Assembly: GCF_030409835.1 (NCBI RefSeq)
Contig: NZ_JAUFQO010000001.1
Location: 434,001 to 498,000, forward strand
Origin: Lutimonas halocynthiae
GTDB taxonomy: Bacteria > Bacteroidota > Bacteroidia > Flavobacteriales > Flavobacteriaceae
Length of the DNA stretch: 64,000 bases
Direction: 5' to 3'
Shown here: positions 17,058 through 26,770 of the stretch, piece after piece
Numbering within the stretch: the stretch's first letter is position 1
How the letters are laid out: every line of letters begins with the position of its first letter
Program-made: the position numbers and the translations under genes
The notes under the pieces: model-generated
What the model saw: the letters and a program-made list of their open reading frames with translations, nothing else
Databases searched by the model: none
Told to the model about the DNA's origin: nothing

Positions 17058-18494
17058 TTAAAGTATCGGTGCGATCAGTCTTGCAACGGAGCACAAGACT
17101 TTAATATACCAAGGTCTGTTTTTGAGATCTTCAAGTCGCAATTTATAACAATCTTTGAGATCCTCTTCAAAATTGAATCTAAGCTTTTCGGCAAATTCTT
17201 TGTCATGTATAAAGGCATTGACTTCAGCGTTCAAACTAAAGCTTCTTTGATCCATATTCGTGCTGCCAACTGTACTGATAAGTGAATCGATGATCATGGT
17301 TTTAGAATGCATCATTCCTTTAGTATAAAAATAGACTTCAACACCGCTTAAAAGAAGGCCCTTAAGATAAGTTTGAGAGGCGTAAAAGGCTGTTCGAATA
17401 TCTGTTTTTTCAGGGATGATAAGCTTGATCTTTACCCCACTTTTAGAGGTTATTTTCAAAGCATTAAAAATTGACTCATCTGGAATAAAATATGGCGTGG
17501 TAATCAGAATCTCTTCACGCGCACTGGTGATCATTCCAAAAAAGGCTTCCATAATTGTTTGGTTGTTCTTTCCATAATCACTCCCTAAAATACTAGTAGG
17601 GATCTGATTCGTTACCCGATGTTTGTTTTCGTAACGAACCTCATTAAGGTCTATTTTTTGACCGCTAACAAAATACCAATCGCTGATAAAAAGAAATTGT
17701 AAGTCTATAACGGCTTCTCCTTTTATCATGATATGGGTATCCCTCCAAAACAATCCTTGCTTATTTGGGTTTATATATTTGTCTTTGATATTGATCCCTC
17801 CTAGAAATCCAGTTTCATTGTCAATGACTACAATTTTTCTGTGGTTTCTATAATTAGCCTTATAAGCAAGCCTTGAAAAAAGAACAGGCATATACGGAAA
17901 GACCTGTACTCCAGCTGACTTAAGTTTGTTTAATCCACTTCTACTGATAGAGCTACCTACATCGTCATAAATAATTTTAACAAGAACCCCTGCCTTTGCT
18001 TTTTCACAAAGAAGGTCAAAAATTTTATTCCCAATCACATCATCTTTTATGATATAGTAATCTAAGTGTATGCTTTTTTGAGCCTTTTGGAGCTCTTTAA
18101 TTAGTTTAGGAAACTTTTCCTCTCCATTATTTAGAACCTCAATATTGTTATTTTTAGTAAAATTTACCTGTTCAATATTGTAGAAAAGAGTGGGTAACTT
18201 TCCATAGGAAGATTTTGGGTTTCGTATAGGCGAGACTTTATTTATTTCGTTGATCTGATTCAAATAAACCTTATCAAAATAACGCTTTTTGGTCAGTATT
18301 TTCTTTTTTTGATATTGGGCCCCAAAGAGCAGATAAATAATTACCCCCCCAACAGGAACTAAGAGAATCAAAAAAATATAGGCAAAAGATTTTTCAGGCC
18401 TTTTATTATCAAGAATGACGATGATGATAATAAAGCTGATAAAGACATAATAAGCAATCAGGGCGAAAGGCCTAATAGTATCAATATAATCCAT
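17058..18494 (-). CDS. cls: Cardiolipin synthase
   Basis: About 478 residues, membrane-bound. Two N-terminal helices (about 10-28 and 38-60 in this numbering) anchor two phospholipase D domains. Both HKD motifs are intact: H218-x-K220 to D225, and H396-x-K398 to D403, the second followed by STVGSTNMDQRSF. It joins two phosphatidylglycerol molecules into cardiolipin. The ATG at 18494 (MDYIDTIRPF) is preferred; a TTG at 18524 would add ten residues. It leads a probable two-gene unit with the O-methyltransferase. Confidence 0.92.
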   Translation of the reverse strand: MDYIDTIRPFALIAYYVFISFIIIIVILDNKRPEKSFAYIFLILLVPVGGVIIYLLFGAQYQKKKILTKKRYFDKVYLNQINEINKVSPIRNPKSSYGKLPTLFYNIEQVNFTKNNNIEVLNNGEEKFPKLIKELQKAQKSIHLDYYIIKDDVIGNKIFDLLCEKAKAGVLVKIIYDDVGSSISRSGLNKLKSAGVQVFPYMPVLFSRLAYKANYRNHRKIVVIDNETGFLGGINIKDKYINPNKQGLFWRDTHIMIKGEAVIDLQFLFISDWYFVSGQKIDLNEVRYENKHRVTNQIPTSILGSDYGKNNQTIMEAFFGMITSAREEILITTPYFIPDESIFNALKITSKSGVKIKLIIPEKTDIRTAFYASQTYLKGLLLSGVEVYFYTKGMMHSKTMIIDSLISTVGSTNMDQRSFSLNAEVNAFIHDKEFAEKLRFNFEEDLKDCYKLRLEDLKNRPWYIKVLCSVARLIAPIL

Positions 18495-18641
18495 AATATC
18501 AGAGAAAAAGTCTCGTTTGTTCAAATAGCAAAATGATCTATAGAGAAAATTTGATGCTTGTTTTGATTTACATTAAAGATAAATAATATGATTGAATTTC
18601 AGATGAAGGAGATCGTTTAAAAACAAGGCTTTGAATCCTTA

Positions 18642-19391
18642 TTATTCACCAATAAGCATCTTAGATCGATTATATTCATAGTTCATTCGGGCAATATCAA
18701 TTAAAGGTATTTCTTGCGGGCAAACAATAGCGCAGGCACCTGTATTAGTGCAACTTCCGAATCCTTCCTCGTCATGTACATTGACCATAGCAACTACTCG
18801 CTCTGCTCTTTCCAATTTTCCTTGTGGCAGTTTGACAAGATGTGAAACTTTTGCAGATAAGAACAGGGCAGCGGATGAATTCTTACAAACCGCAACACAA
18901 GCCCCACAACCAATACATGCCGCACTATCCATTGCTGATGTAGAAATATCATGATGAACTGGTATGCTGTTCGCTTCAGGAGCCATTCCAGTGAATGAAG
19001 AAATATATCCTCCAGCCTGTATGATTTTATCGAATGAACTTCTGTCTACCTTCAAGTCTCTAATGATCTTAAAGGAAGCTGCTCTAAAAGGTTCAACAAC
19101 TAAAATATCACCATCTTTAAATGATCTTAAATGAGTTTGACAAGTTGTATAATGAGCACCTGGCCCATGAGCCTTACCATTAATTACAAGAGAGCATTGA
19201 CCACAAATACCTTCGCGACAATCATGATCAAATTCAATCGCAGGCTCTCCTTTAACCGATAATTTTTCATTTAGAAGGTCCAAAAGTTCTAAAAAAGCCA
19301 TGTCTTCGTTTAAACCATCGAGCTCATAAGATTCTAAATTACCTTTACTTTCGGCATTTTTTTGCCTCCATATTTTAAGGGTAAGCTTCAT
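18642..19391 (-). CDS. sdhB: Succinate dehydrogenase/fumarate reductase iron-sulfur subunit, copy 1
   Basis: 249 residues. The [2Fe-2S] ligands are in [11 protein letters not shown] and a later C in YTTCQ. The [4Fe-4S]/[3Fe-4S] ligands are in [12 protein letters not shown] and CTNTGACAIVCP. It passes electrons between SdhA and the membrane cytochrome b. It is the third gene of a CAB operon, with 49 bases after sdhA. It is a clear paralogue of the sdhB at 25785 but has diverged throughout. Confidence 0.92.
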   Translation of the reverse strand: MKLTLKIWRQKNAESKGNLESYELDGLNEDMAFLELLDLLNEKLSVKGEPAIEFDHDCREGICGQCSLVINGKAHGPGAHYTTCQTHLRSFKDGDILVVEPFRAASFKIIRDLKVDRSSFDKIIQAGGYISSFTGMAPEANSIPVHHDISTSAMDSAACIGCGACVAVCKNSSAALFLSAKVSHLVKLPQGKLERAERVVAMVNVHDEEGFGSCTNTGACAIVCPQEIPLIDIARMNYEYNRSKMLIGE

Positions 19392-19440
19392 TTCGTTTTA
19401 AATTTTAATTATTGTTCATTTGTGGCTCGTGTCTATTAAC

Positions 19441-21354
19441 TTACTTATAAGACCGAACAGCTATTTCGACATCTTCAAATACCAAATGTTCTTTATTCAA
19501 TTTCCATTTGCTTTCATCTTGCCACTCCCAGGCTGATGAATACATGTAATTCTTATCATCTCTTAAGGCTTCCCCATCAGCAGTTTGATATTCTTCTCTG
19601 AAGTGAGCGCCACAGCTTTCTTTTCTATCTAATGCATCAATTGCCATTAATTCAGCTATCTCCAGATAATCAGCTAATCGACCAGCTTTTTCTAATTCGG
19701 AATTAGGCCCATCAGCATCACCTGATACCGCAACATTTGTCCAAAATTCTTGACGCAATTTTTTTATTTCTTCAATAGCCCATAAAAGTCCTTTTTCATT
19801 TCTAGACATCGCTACTTCCTTAAACATTATTTGACCTAACTTTCGATGGATTTGATCAACTGCAACATTGCCTTTTATACTTAAAATCTTATTGATCTGT
19901 TCTTTAACTTGATTTTCAACCTCCTCAAATTCAGGGCTATCAACGGAAATTTTTTCGCTATTTATATCCTCACTTAAGTAATTTGAAATCGTGTTTGGGA
20001 GTATAAAATTTCCATCAACAGATGCCTGAAGGAGAGAATTGGCGCCAAGCCTGTTGGCACCATGATCTGCAAAATTAGCCTCTCCAACCGCGAATACACC
20101 GGGCAAGGTAGTTTGCAATTCATAATCGACCCATAAGCCACCCATTGAAAAATGAGCTGCAGGTGATATTTTCATAGGTTCGTTGTAGGCATTTATTCCA
20201 GTTATTTTTTCATACATCGAAAATAGATTTCCATAACGTTCTGTTATAGCGTCTTTACCTAGGTTGTTGATCGCTGTTTTAAAATCGAGATAGACTGCGT
20301 TTTTTAATGGTCCAACTCCATATCCTGCGTCTATTCTTTCTTTGGCCGCTCTAGAGGCAACATCTCTTGGAACAAGGTTTCCAAAGGCCGGATATCTTCG
20401 TTCTAAATAATAGTCTCTTTCATCTTCTGGTATATCGATAGGTTTTCTTGATTCATCGGGGTCTTTAGGAACCCAAATTCTACCATCATTTCTAAGAGAT
20501 TCAGACATCAAAGTCAGTTTAGATTGATGTTCACCAGACTGGGGTAAGGCGGTTGGGTGAATTTGAGTCCAGGAAGGATTCGCAAAAAAGGCGCCTTTTT
20601 TATGGGCTTTCCATGTAGCAGATCCGTTAGAATTCATTGCCAGCGTGGATAAGTAAAATAACTTTCCATAGCCCCCTGTTCCAAGAACAACTGCATGAGC
20701 TGCATGGCGCTCTATCTCACCGGTAACAAGGTTTCGGGCAATAATTCCCCGCGTTTTTCCATCAATGATTACAAAATCCAGGATTTCACGTCGTTCATAT
20801 TGTTTTAATTTTCCAACTTTAACCTGCTTCATCATGGCTTGGTAGGTTGCCAACAAAAGCTGCTGTCCGGTCTGACCTCTGGCATAAAAGGTTCTTGAAA
20901 CCAACACACCACCAAAAGACCTATTGCTTAAATAGCCACTGTACTCTCGGCCAAAAGGAACGCCTTGAGCCACCATATGATCAATTAGCTTGGTAGAACA
21001 TTCTGCCATTCTGTATACGTTAGATTCCCTAGATCGAAAATCTCCTCCTTTAATCGTATCATAAAACATTCTATAAACATTATCGCCATCGTTCTTGTAA
21101 TTCTTGGCGGCATTTACCCCTCCTTGAGCGGCTACAGAATGCGCCCTTCTCGCGCTGTCTTGAAAGAAGAAAACTTTAACATTATAACCTAATTCAGCTA
21201 GTGAAGCTGCAGCCCCTCCGCCTGCCAGGCCGCCTCCCACAACAATTATATCTAGTTTTTTCCTATTGGCGGGATTGATTAACTTGTTGTGGGCCAAATA
21301 ATTTTGCCACTTGTCTTTTAAAGGACCATCAGGATTTTTAGCATTTAAGGCCAT
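19441..21354 (-). CDS. sdhA: Succinate dehydrogenase/fumarate reductase flavoprotein subunit, copy 1
   Basis: 637 residues. The FAD-binding motif [19 protein letters not shown] is near residue 37. The covalent-FAD histidine region [17 protein letters not shown] follows. Substrate-site motifs are [19 protein letters not shown] and [17 protein letters not shown]. It oxidises succinate or reduces fumarate. It is about 30 residues shorter than copy 2 at 23772. The difference lies mostly between the segments before and after the [13 protein letters not shown] region, where copy 2 has an insertion. It starts 3 bases after sdhC. Confidence 0.93.
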   Translation of the reverse strand: MALNAKNPDGPLKDKWQNYLAHNKLINPANRKKLDIIVVGGGLAGGGAAASLAELGYNVKVFFFQDSARRAHSVAAQGGVNAAKNYKNDGDNVYRMFYDTIKGGDFRSRESNVYRMAECSTKLIDHMVAQGVPFGREYSGYLSNRSFGGVLVSRTFYARGQTGQQLLLATYQAMMKQVKVGKLKQYERREILDFVIIDGKTRGIIARNLVTGEIERHAAHAVVLGTGGYGKLFYLSTLAMNSNGSATWKAHKKGAFFANPSWTQIHPTALPQSGEHQSKLTLMSESLRNDGRIWVPKDPDESRKPIDIPEDERDYYLERRYPAFGNLVPRDVASRAAKERIDAGYGVGPLKNAVYLDFKTAINNLGKDAITERYGNLFSMYEKITGINAYNEPMKISPAAHFSMGGLWVDYELQTTLPGVFAVGEANFADHGANRLGANSLLQASVDGNFILPNTISNYLSEDINSEKISVDSPEFEEVENQVKEQINKILSIKGNVAVDQIHRKLGQIMFKEVAMSRNEKGLLWAIEEIKKLRQEFWTNVAVSGDADGPNSELEKAGRLADYLEIAELMAIDALDRKESCGAHFREEYQTADGEALRDDKNYMYSSAWEWQDESKWKLNKEHLVFEDVEIAVRSYK

Positions 21355-21357
21355 AGT

Positions 21358-22050
21358 TTAAATTTCTTTAAAATAAATAATAATTGGAATGATAGCGTAT
21401 AATAGTGTCAAGATAACACTAAACCAAAGCGCAAAAATTTCAACAAATTTTACAACTCTTTTCTGATGTAAGCCCAATGAAGTATGGGCGCTTTTTATAC
21501 CATGAATTAAATGAAAACCCATTGCGACGATACTGATAACATAGAGAATAACAAACCACCCTACTTTAAAAGTTTCAACAACTAGGTCATAGAGATCTTC
21601 TTCAACCTCCAGAACTTTGTATTTCAGCCAAAACTGGGCCATATGAATCACAATAAAACCGGCAAGAATGGTTCCAAGAATACCCATGTTTCTTGCATAC
21701 CACGTACTTGAGGCCTTATCGGCTACGACGTAATTGTCGCCTTTTGATTTTCGATTTTGATTGGTGATAATAATGGCGTCAACAATATGAATAATGATTG
21801 CTGCATAAAGAATCCATGCGATGATTGAAACTGGCCAGAAATGAACCAGAAAATGTGAGTAGGCATTATACATATCATGTGCATTTGCCACATTTCCCCA
21901 AAACTCAATGGGAAAGAATGAATCGGGAATTATCAGTATAAGGTTTCCTAATAGATGGATAACTAAAAAAAAGCTAATGAAAAGACCAGAGATGGCCATC
22001 ATATTTTTTCTGCTGACTGAACTTTTAAAGAGTCCTTTTTTTTCTTGCAT
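21358..22050 (-). CDS. sdhC: Succinate dehydrogenase cytochrome b subunit, copy 1
   Basis: 230-residue membrane subunit with five helices, of the Bacillus/Wolinella-type single-subunit diheme cytochrome b. Histidines in helices 1, 2, 3, 4 and 5 regions (FLVIHLLGN, HFLVHFWPVS, HIVDAII, IHMAQFW, MGFHLIHGI) are candidate heme ligands. It anchors SdhAB and exchanges electrons with menaquinone. It is the first gene of the minus-strand operon, with a clear promoter 24 bases upstream. Confidence 0.9.
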   Translation of the reverse strand: MQEKKGLFKSSVSRKNMMAISGLFISFFLVIHLLGNLILIIPDSFFPIEFWGNVANAHDMYNAYSHFLVHFWPVSIIAWILYAAIIIHIVDAIIITNQNRKSKGDNYVVADKASSTWYARNMGILGTILAGFIVIHMAQFWLKYKVLEVEEDLYDLVVETFKVGWFVILYVISIVAMGFHLIHGIKSAHTSLGLHQKRVVKFVEIFALWFSVILTLLYAIIPIIIYFKEI

Positions 22051-22073
22051 GGTAAGACTTTACGATCTACCAT

Positions 22074-22105
22074 CAAAGATAAAAAAAAACGGTATTGAAT
22101 ATTCA
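22074..22105 (-). promoter_or_regulatory. Promoter of the first sdhCAB operon
   Basis: On the minus strand TTG (22105-22103) and TATCTTTG (22081-22074) match the Bacteroidota promoter, with 21 bases between them. The -7 box ends 24 bases before the sdhC start. The -33 element lies inside the terminator hairpin of the upstream anti-sigma gene. Confidence 0.6.
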
Positions 22106-22113
22106 ATACCGTT
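22086..22113 (-). terminator. Terminator of the sigma/anti-sigma operon (perfect palindrome)
   Basis: A perfect 28-base palindrome with arms AAACGGTATTGAAT and ATTCAATACCGTTT. On the minus strand it is followed by a run of nine T, the form of an intrinsic terminator for the anti-sigma gene ending at 22136. It overlaps the -33 element of the sdhC promoter. Confidence 0.7.
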
Positions 22114-22135
22114 TGCACAATTTTGTTGATTTTAT

Positions 22136-22396
22136 TTAATGTTTTTCCAGTTCCTTATGAACGTTTTTGTCAATTTCTTTTTTCTCATCGTCACTTAACT
22201 GCTCTGACCCGCTACAGGGGTTCAAATTTTTCCCAAAAATCTGTGTCATGATATTGTTCTGTTTTGTGTAACTCATGCAAAACTTACACATTAGCAGGTG
22301 AAAATTTAGTCTAATTTTATCGTAGATGCTGGCCTCTCCGTATTGATTCTTGTCACAAATTGTTGTAGCCTCGTCGCAATTAATTATAAATCCCAT
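22136..22396 (-). CDS. Small anti-sigma-like zinc-motif protein
   Basis: 86 residues, soluble. The pattern CDEATTICDKNQYGEASIYD followed by NFHLLMCKFC (H33, C37, C40) resembles zinc-binding HxxxCxxC anti-sigma factors of the ZAS/zf-HC2 type. It lacks a membrane segment, so it would act in the cytoplasm. The gene starts 9 bases after the ECF sigma gene, the usual arrangement for a sigma/anti-sigma pair. Redox sensing through the Cys-His site is possible but inferred. Confidence 0.72.
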   Translation of the reverse strand: MGFIINCDEATTICDKNQYGEASIYDKIRLNFHLLMCKFCMSYTKQNNIMTQIFGKNLNPCSGSEQLSDDEKKEIDKNVHKELEKH

Positions 22397-22405
22397 AACC
22401 CTTCT

Positions 22406-22975
22406 TTAATTTTTAAACCACTTTTGTTCCATGCAATTTCTAAGTTGAATCCTAGCCCTATGTATTATTACCCATAGATTTGACGGCGTTATATCAAGTT
22501 CATTACAAATTTCTTCTGTCTCATAATTTTGAACAGTTTTAAGCATAAAAACAATTCTGTATTTTTCTGGTAAACTTTGGATACACCCTTCTAATGCACT
22601 TTTAAGTTCGTCATTCTCAATATCCTTATCCGCATCATTTCCCCAATTTTGAGGTACCCGCTCTTCAATCCATCGTCCCTTTTTATCGCCGTCTTCATAA
22701 AAGTTCATGCGAACCTCTTTTTGACCTTTAGCCGAATTGATCTTGCGATAATGGTCAATGATTTTACGTTTCAAAATTGAAACCAACCAAGTACGTTCAG
22801 CAGCTTGCCCACGAAAGTTGTCTTTCCCTTTGATTCCAGAGAAAAAAGTTTCCTGCACCAAATCTTTGGCAAGTTCTTGACCGTCAACTCTGGTAACAGC
22901 ATAATTGTATAAGTAATCAGCATACAATTCGACCCACTTATCAGGGTTTAATGTATGTTTTTTAGTATCCGGCAT
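22406..22975 (-). CDS. ECF-type RNA polymerase sigma factor
   Basis: 189 residues. The sigma region 2 core is visible (YLYNYAVTRV, ELAKDLVQETFF, FRGQAAERTWLVSILKRKIID). Region 4 has a helix-turn-helix (LPEKYRIVFMLKTVQNYETEEICNELDITPSNLW, given here as LPEKYRIVFMLK then EEICNELDITPSNLW). It recruits RNA polymerase to a special promoter set. It is followed by a zinc-motif anti-sigma gene and sits exactly between two sdh operons. Its targets are unknown, and the neighbouring sdh promoters look like housekeeping promoters. Confidence 0.87.
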   Translation of the reverse strand: MPDTKKHTLNPDKWVELYADYLYNYAVTRVDGQELAKDLVQETFFSGIKGKDNFRGQAAERTWLVSILKRKIIDHYRKINSAKGQKEVRMNFYEDGDKKGRWIEERVPQNWGNDADKDIENDELKSALEGCIQSLPEKYRIVFMLKTVQNYETEEICNELDITPSNLWVIIHRARIQLRNCMEQKWFKN

Positions 22976-23067
22976 GGATTATTTGTTTTTGTCAGCTGTA
23001 AATATAAGAATGTTAAGGTATATAAAATAATCACGTCAAATAAGGCCTAAAAAATTATTGTAATTGG

Positions 23068-23075
23068 TATATTTG
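23068..23075 (+). promoter_or_regulatory. -7 promoter element of the second sdhCAB operon
   Basis: TATATTTG, an exact TAnnTTTG match, ends 25 bases before the sdhC ATG at 23101. No well-spaced TTG element was seen upstream. Confidence 0.5.
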
Positions 23076-23100
23076 TTCTCTATTTTATAAATCAAGTAAA

Positions 23101-23760
23101 ATGAGCGGATTTTTATCTTCATCAATCGCAAGAAAGGTCGCTATGGCCTTGTCGGCACTTTTCTTAATTTTCTTTCTAATAATTCATTTGGCGGTAAATA
23201 TTACCTCTCTGTTTAGTGAGAATACGTTTAATCAATTGTCCCATTTTATGGGAACCAACCCTCTCATACAATTTGCCTTACAGCCAGTCCTTATTTTCGG
23301 AGTGGTTTTTCATTTTGTAATGGGTTTTATTTTGGAATGGAAAAACAAAAAAGCAAGGGGTGTCCAATACGTAAAGTACAATGGAGCAGCCAATTCAAGT
23401 TGGATGTCTCGTAACATGATCTATTCAGGTTTGGTAATTTTAGCCTTTATAGTGTTGCACTTTATTGACTTTTGGTTTCCGGAATTAAACCATAAGTATA
23501 TTGAGGTACTTCCAGAAGATCCAAATAGATACTTCGGAGAATTACAGCATAAATTTGTAAATCCGTTAAGGGTAGGAGCTTATGTAATCGCATTTGTATT
23601 ATTGGCCTTGCACCTGTTGCACGGGTTTCAATCAGCTTTTCAGTCGGTTGGATTCAACAATAAATACACTCCGGCGTTAAAGTCATTTGGTAAATTCTAT
23701 TCATTTGTTATTCCATTTGGTTTTATCATCATTGCTTTATATCATCATTTTAACCATTAA
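23101..23760 (+). CDS. sdhC: Succinate dehydrogenase cytochrome b subunit, copy 2
   Basis: 219 residues, five membrane helices, single-subunit diheme cytochrome b. Histidine-containing helices include [30 protein letters not shown] and [13 protein letters not shown]. It anchors the second SdhAB pair and links to menaquinone. It shares the N-terminal [15 protein letters not shown] motif with copy 1 (SRKNMMAISG there) but is clearly diverged. It is the first gene of a plus-strand CAB operon. Confidence 0.92.
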   Translation: MSGFLSSSIARKVAMALSALFLIFFLIIHLAVNITSLFSENTFNQLSHFMGTNPLIQFALQPVLIFGVVFHFVMGFILEWKNKKARGVQYVKYNGAANSSWMSRNMIYSGLVILAFIVLHFIDFWFPELNHKYIEVLPEDPNRYFGELQHKFVNPLRVGAYVIAFVLLALHLLHGFQSAFQSVGFNNKYTPALKSFGKFYSFVIPFGFIIIALYHHFNH

Positions 23761-23771
23761 TCTATTCATTT

Positions 23772-25775
23772 ATGACTAAGTTAAACTCTAAAGTACCAAA
23801 GGGTCCAATAAAAGATAAATGGACAACATACAAGGATAATATCGATCTGGTTAATCCAGCGAATAAAAGAAATATAGACATTATTGTAGTAGGTACCGGA
23901 TTAGCCGGTGGTGCTGCAGCGGCCACACTTGCCGAATTAGGCTATAATGTAAAAGCATTTGCATACCAGGATTCTCCTAGACGGGCACATTCAATTGCTG
24001 CTCAGGGAGGAATCAATGCTGCTAAAAATTATATGGGAGATGGTGATTCTAATTACCGTCTTTTTTATGATACAGTAAAAGGAGGCGATTATCGCTCAAG
24101 AGAGGCTAACGTTCACAGATTAGCTGAAGTTTCAGGAAACATTATTGACCAATGTGTTGCTCAGGGAGTACCTTTTGCAAGAGATTATGGTGGATTATTA
24201 GACAACAGGTCTTTTGGTGGTGTGTTGGTTTCAAGAACTTTTTATGCCAAAGGTCAGACGGGCCAACAATTGTTGTTAGGTGCTTATTCAGCCATGAACA
24301 GACAGATTGCCCGTGGTAAGATTGAGATGTTCAACAGACATGAGATGTTGGATGTTGTGATTGTGGATGGAAAGGCCAGAGGAATCATTGCCAGAAACCT
24401 TATTACCGGAGAGATAGAAAGACATAGTGCACATGCTGTTGTTATTGGTACTGGAGGATACGGAAACGTTTATTTCCTCTCTACCAATGCTATGGGATCA
24501 AATGCTACAGCTGCCTGGAAAATACATAAGAAAGGAGCTTATTTTGCTAACCCGTGTTTTACACAAATCCATCCTACTTGTATTCCAAGATCGGGAGATT
24601 ATCAGTCAAAGTTGACGCTGATGTCAGAATCGCTGAGAAATGATGGTAGAATTTGGGTGCCTGGTAAAATTGAAGACGCGAAAGCGATTCAAGAGGGAAA
24701 AATGAAACCAATTCAAATTGCCGAAGAAGACAGAGATTACTTTTTGGAAAGAAGGTATCCTGCATTTGGTAACCTTGTACCTCGTGATGTTGCTTCAAGA
24801 GCGGCCAAAGAGAGATGTGATGCAGGTTTTGGAGTAAATGCAACAGGAGAAGCAGTATACCTTGACTTTGCTGCTGCGATTGAAAGATACGGAAGTGAAC
24901 AAGCCAAGATCAAACACATTGCAAATCCTTCAAAAGAAAAAATCACTGAATTAGGGGCGGCTATTATTGAGGCCAAGTATGGTAACTTATTCCAGATGTA
25001 TGAAAAGATCATTGATGAGAATCCATATGTAACGCCTATGATGATTTATCCAGCTACTCACTATACTATGGGTGGTGTTTGGGTTGATTATAACCTGATG
25101 ACCACAGTTCCAGGGCTATACTGTATTGGAGAGGCTAATTTCTCCGATCACGGAGCCAACAGGCTTGGTGCTTCTGCTTTGATGCAGGGGCTGGCTGATG
25201 GATATTTTGTTTTGCCTTATACAATAGGTGATTACTTGTCTGATGATATTCAAACTGGTAAAATCCCAACAGATAGTCCAGAATTTGACGAAGTTGAAAA
25301 GGATGTAAAAGAAAGATTAGAATTCTTCATTAATAATAAAGGAACCCATACGGTAGATTATTACCATAAAAAACTTGGAAAAGTGATGTGGGATAAGGTT
25401 GGAATGGCACGAAACGCCAAAGGCCTGAAAGAAGCTATTCAAGAAATCCATGATATTAGAGAAGACTTCTGGAAGAACGTCAAGGTTACTGGTGAATTGA
25501 ATGAGTTGAATCCTGAATTAGAAAAAGCAGGTAGGGTAGCAGACTTCTTGGAACTTGGAGAATTGTTCGCTAAAGATGCTTTGGAAAGAGAAGAGTCTTG
25601 TGGAGGTCATTTTAGAGAAGAACACACTACCGAAGATGGCGAGGCTAAGCGAGATGACAAGAACCATGCATATGTGGCAGCCTGGGAATACACCGGAAAA
25701 CCAAGTGAAGCCATTTTGCATAAAGAAGAGCTAGAGTTTAAAGATATTGAATTGAAAACACGTTCGTATAAATAG
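23772..25775 (+). CDS. sdhA: Succinate dehydrogenase/fumarate reductase flavoprotein subunit, copy 2
   Basis: 667 residues. The FAD motif [19 protein letters not shown], flavin-linking [17 protein letters not shown], and active-site segments [19 protein letters not shown] and [17 protein letters not shown] are all present. Its length and the extra segment in the middle (around [20 protein letters not shown]) match the form I know from Flavobacteriia, so this is probably the main TCA-cycle enzyme; that is inference. It starts 11 bases after sdhC and ends 9 bases before sdhB. Confidence 0.94.
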   Translation: MTKLNSKVPKGPIKDKWTTYKDNIDLVNPANKRNIDIIVVGTGLAGGAAAATLAELGYNVKAFAYQDSPRRAHSIAAQGGINAAKNYMGDGDSNYRLFYDTVKGGDYRSREANVHRLAEVSGNIIDQCVAQGVPFARDYGGLLDNRSFGGVLVSRTFYAKGQTGQQLLLGAYSAMNRQIARGKIEMFNRHEMLDVVIVDGKARGIIARNLITGEIERHSAHAVVIGTGGYGNVYFLSTNAMGSNATAAWKIHKKGAYFANPCFTQIHPTCIPRSGDYQSKLTLMSESLRNDGRIWVPGKIEDAKAIQEGKMKPIQIAEEDRDYFLERRYPAFGNLVPRDVASRAAKERCDAGFGVNATGEAVYLDFAAAIERYGSEQAKIKHIANPSKEKITELGAAIIEAKYGNLFQMYEKIIDENPYVTPMMIYPATHYTMGGVWVDYNLMTTVPGLYCIGEANFSDHGANRLGASALMQGLADGYFVLPYTIGDYLSDDIQTGKIPTDSPEFDEVEKDVKERLEFFINNKGTHTVDYYHKKLGKVMWDKVGMARNAKGLKEAIQEIHDIREDFWKNVKVTGELNELNPELEKAGRVADFLELGELFAKDALEREESCGGHFREEHTTEDGEAKRDDKNHAYVAAWEYTGKPSEAILHKEELEFKDIELKTRSYK

Positions 25776-25784
25776 AGAGACATT

Positions 25785-26525
25785 ATGAATTTAACGTTAA
25801 AAATTTGGAGACAAAACGGGCCGCAAGATAAGGGGCGTTTGGTGGATTACAAAGTAACCGATATTTCAGAGCATATGTCATTTTTAGAAATGATGGATGT
25901 GTTAAATGAAAGTTTGGTTGCCAAAGATGAAGACCCTGTCGCTTTTGATCATGACTGTAGAGAAGGAATTTGTGGTACTTGTTCATTGCATATCAATGGA
26001 GAGCCACACGGACCAGACAGAGGTATTACAACTTGTCAGTTACACATGAGAATGTTTAATGATGGAGATACTATTTATATCGAGCCATGGAGAGCCAAGG
26101 CTTTCCCGGTAATCAAAGATTTAATTGTAGACAGAACTGCTTTTGAGAGAATTCAACAAGCAGGTGCTTATATTTCAGTGAATACTTCAGGGAATACCCA
26201 AGATGCCAATTCAATTCCTATTCCTAAACTCGATGCAGATCTTTCAATGGATGCTGCAGCCTGCATTGGTTGTGGAGCTTGTGTTGCCTCTTGTAAAAAT
26301 TCATCAGCCATGTTGTTTGTTGGCGCTAAAGTTTCTCAATTCGCATTATTACCTCAAGGTAAGGTAGAAGCTAGAGATCGTGTGCTAAACATGGTAAAAC
26401 AAATGGATGAAGAAGGCTTTGGAAACTGTACCAATACTGGTGCTTGTGAAGTAGAATGCCCGAAAGACATTTCGCTTGAGAATATTGCCAGAATGAACAG
26501 AGAATACTTAAAAGCCAGTATTTAG
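25785..26525 (+). CDS. sdhB: Succinate dehydrogenase/fumarate reductase iron-sulfur subunit, copy 2
   Basis: 246 residues. The [2Fe-2S] ligands are in [11 protein letters not shown] and a C in ITTCQ; the second and third clusters use [12 protein letters not shown] and [12 protein letters not shown]. It completes the second sdhCAB operon, 9 bases after sdhA. A strong intrinsic terminator follows about 45 bases later. The copy-1 homologue at 18642 has the same ligand layout. Confidence 0.94.
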   Translation: MNLTLKIWRQNGPQDKGRLVDYKVTDISEHMSFLEMMDVLNESLVAKDEDPVAFDHDCREGICGTCSLHINGEPHGPDRGITTCQLHMRMFNDGDTIYIEPWRAKAFPVIKDLIVDRTAFERIQQAGAYISVNTSGNTQDANSIPIPKLDADLSMDAAACIGCGACVASCKNSSAMLFVGAKVSQFALLPQGKVEARDRVLNMVKQMDEEGFGNCTNTGACEVECPKDISLENIARMNREYLKASI

Positions 26526-26567
26526 ATCACGGCATAAACAACGTTTAGTTGTTTCTTATATAAAAGT

Positions 26568-26596
26568 AAAACCCTTCAATTTTGAAGGGTTTTTTT
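26568..26596 (+). terminator. Intrinsic terminator after the second sdhCAB operon
   Basis: A 12-base-pair perfect stem, arms AAAACCCTTCAA (26568-26579) and TTGAAGGGTTTT (26582-26593), continues into a T-run. It lies 43 bases after the sdhB stop. Confidence 0.85.
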
Positions 26597-26603
26597 ATTC
26601 TGC

Positions 26604-26629
26604 GAGCCCCTGACTTAAGTCAGGGGCTC
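26604..26629. repeat. 26-base perfect palindrome, GC-rich
   Basis: A perfect inverted repeat with 13-base arms: GAGCCCCTGACTT and its complement AAGTCAGGGGCTC. It starts 8 bases after the T-run of the sdhB terminator. It is not followed by a T-run, so it is not an obvious second terminator. The arms are much richer in G and C than the surroundings. It could be an operator, a REP-like element or part of an extended termination region. No second copy was found in this window. Confidence 0.6.
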
Positions 26630-26770
26630 ACTTATGTCATGAAATCATAAAAGTAAACACTGTATTAAGAATTATATTAATCATCAAATTAGGTGGTATA
26701 ATTAGCAGAATTAAGAAGGGATTATATCAAAAAACGGTAATTTAGTGTCAATATTAAATGAACTTTTATA

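Noticed and set aside
22086-22113. The 28-base palindrome as a regulator operator
   Set aside because: The T-run on the minus strand after it makes an intrinsic terminator the simpler reading; an operator role remains possible but unsupported.
18642-26525. The two sdh loci as an assembly duplication
   Set aside because: They differ throughout in protein sequence, length and orientation, so they are true paralogues.
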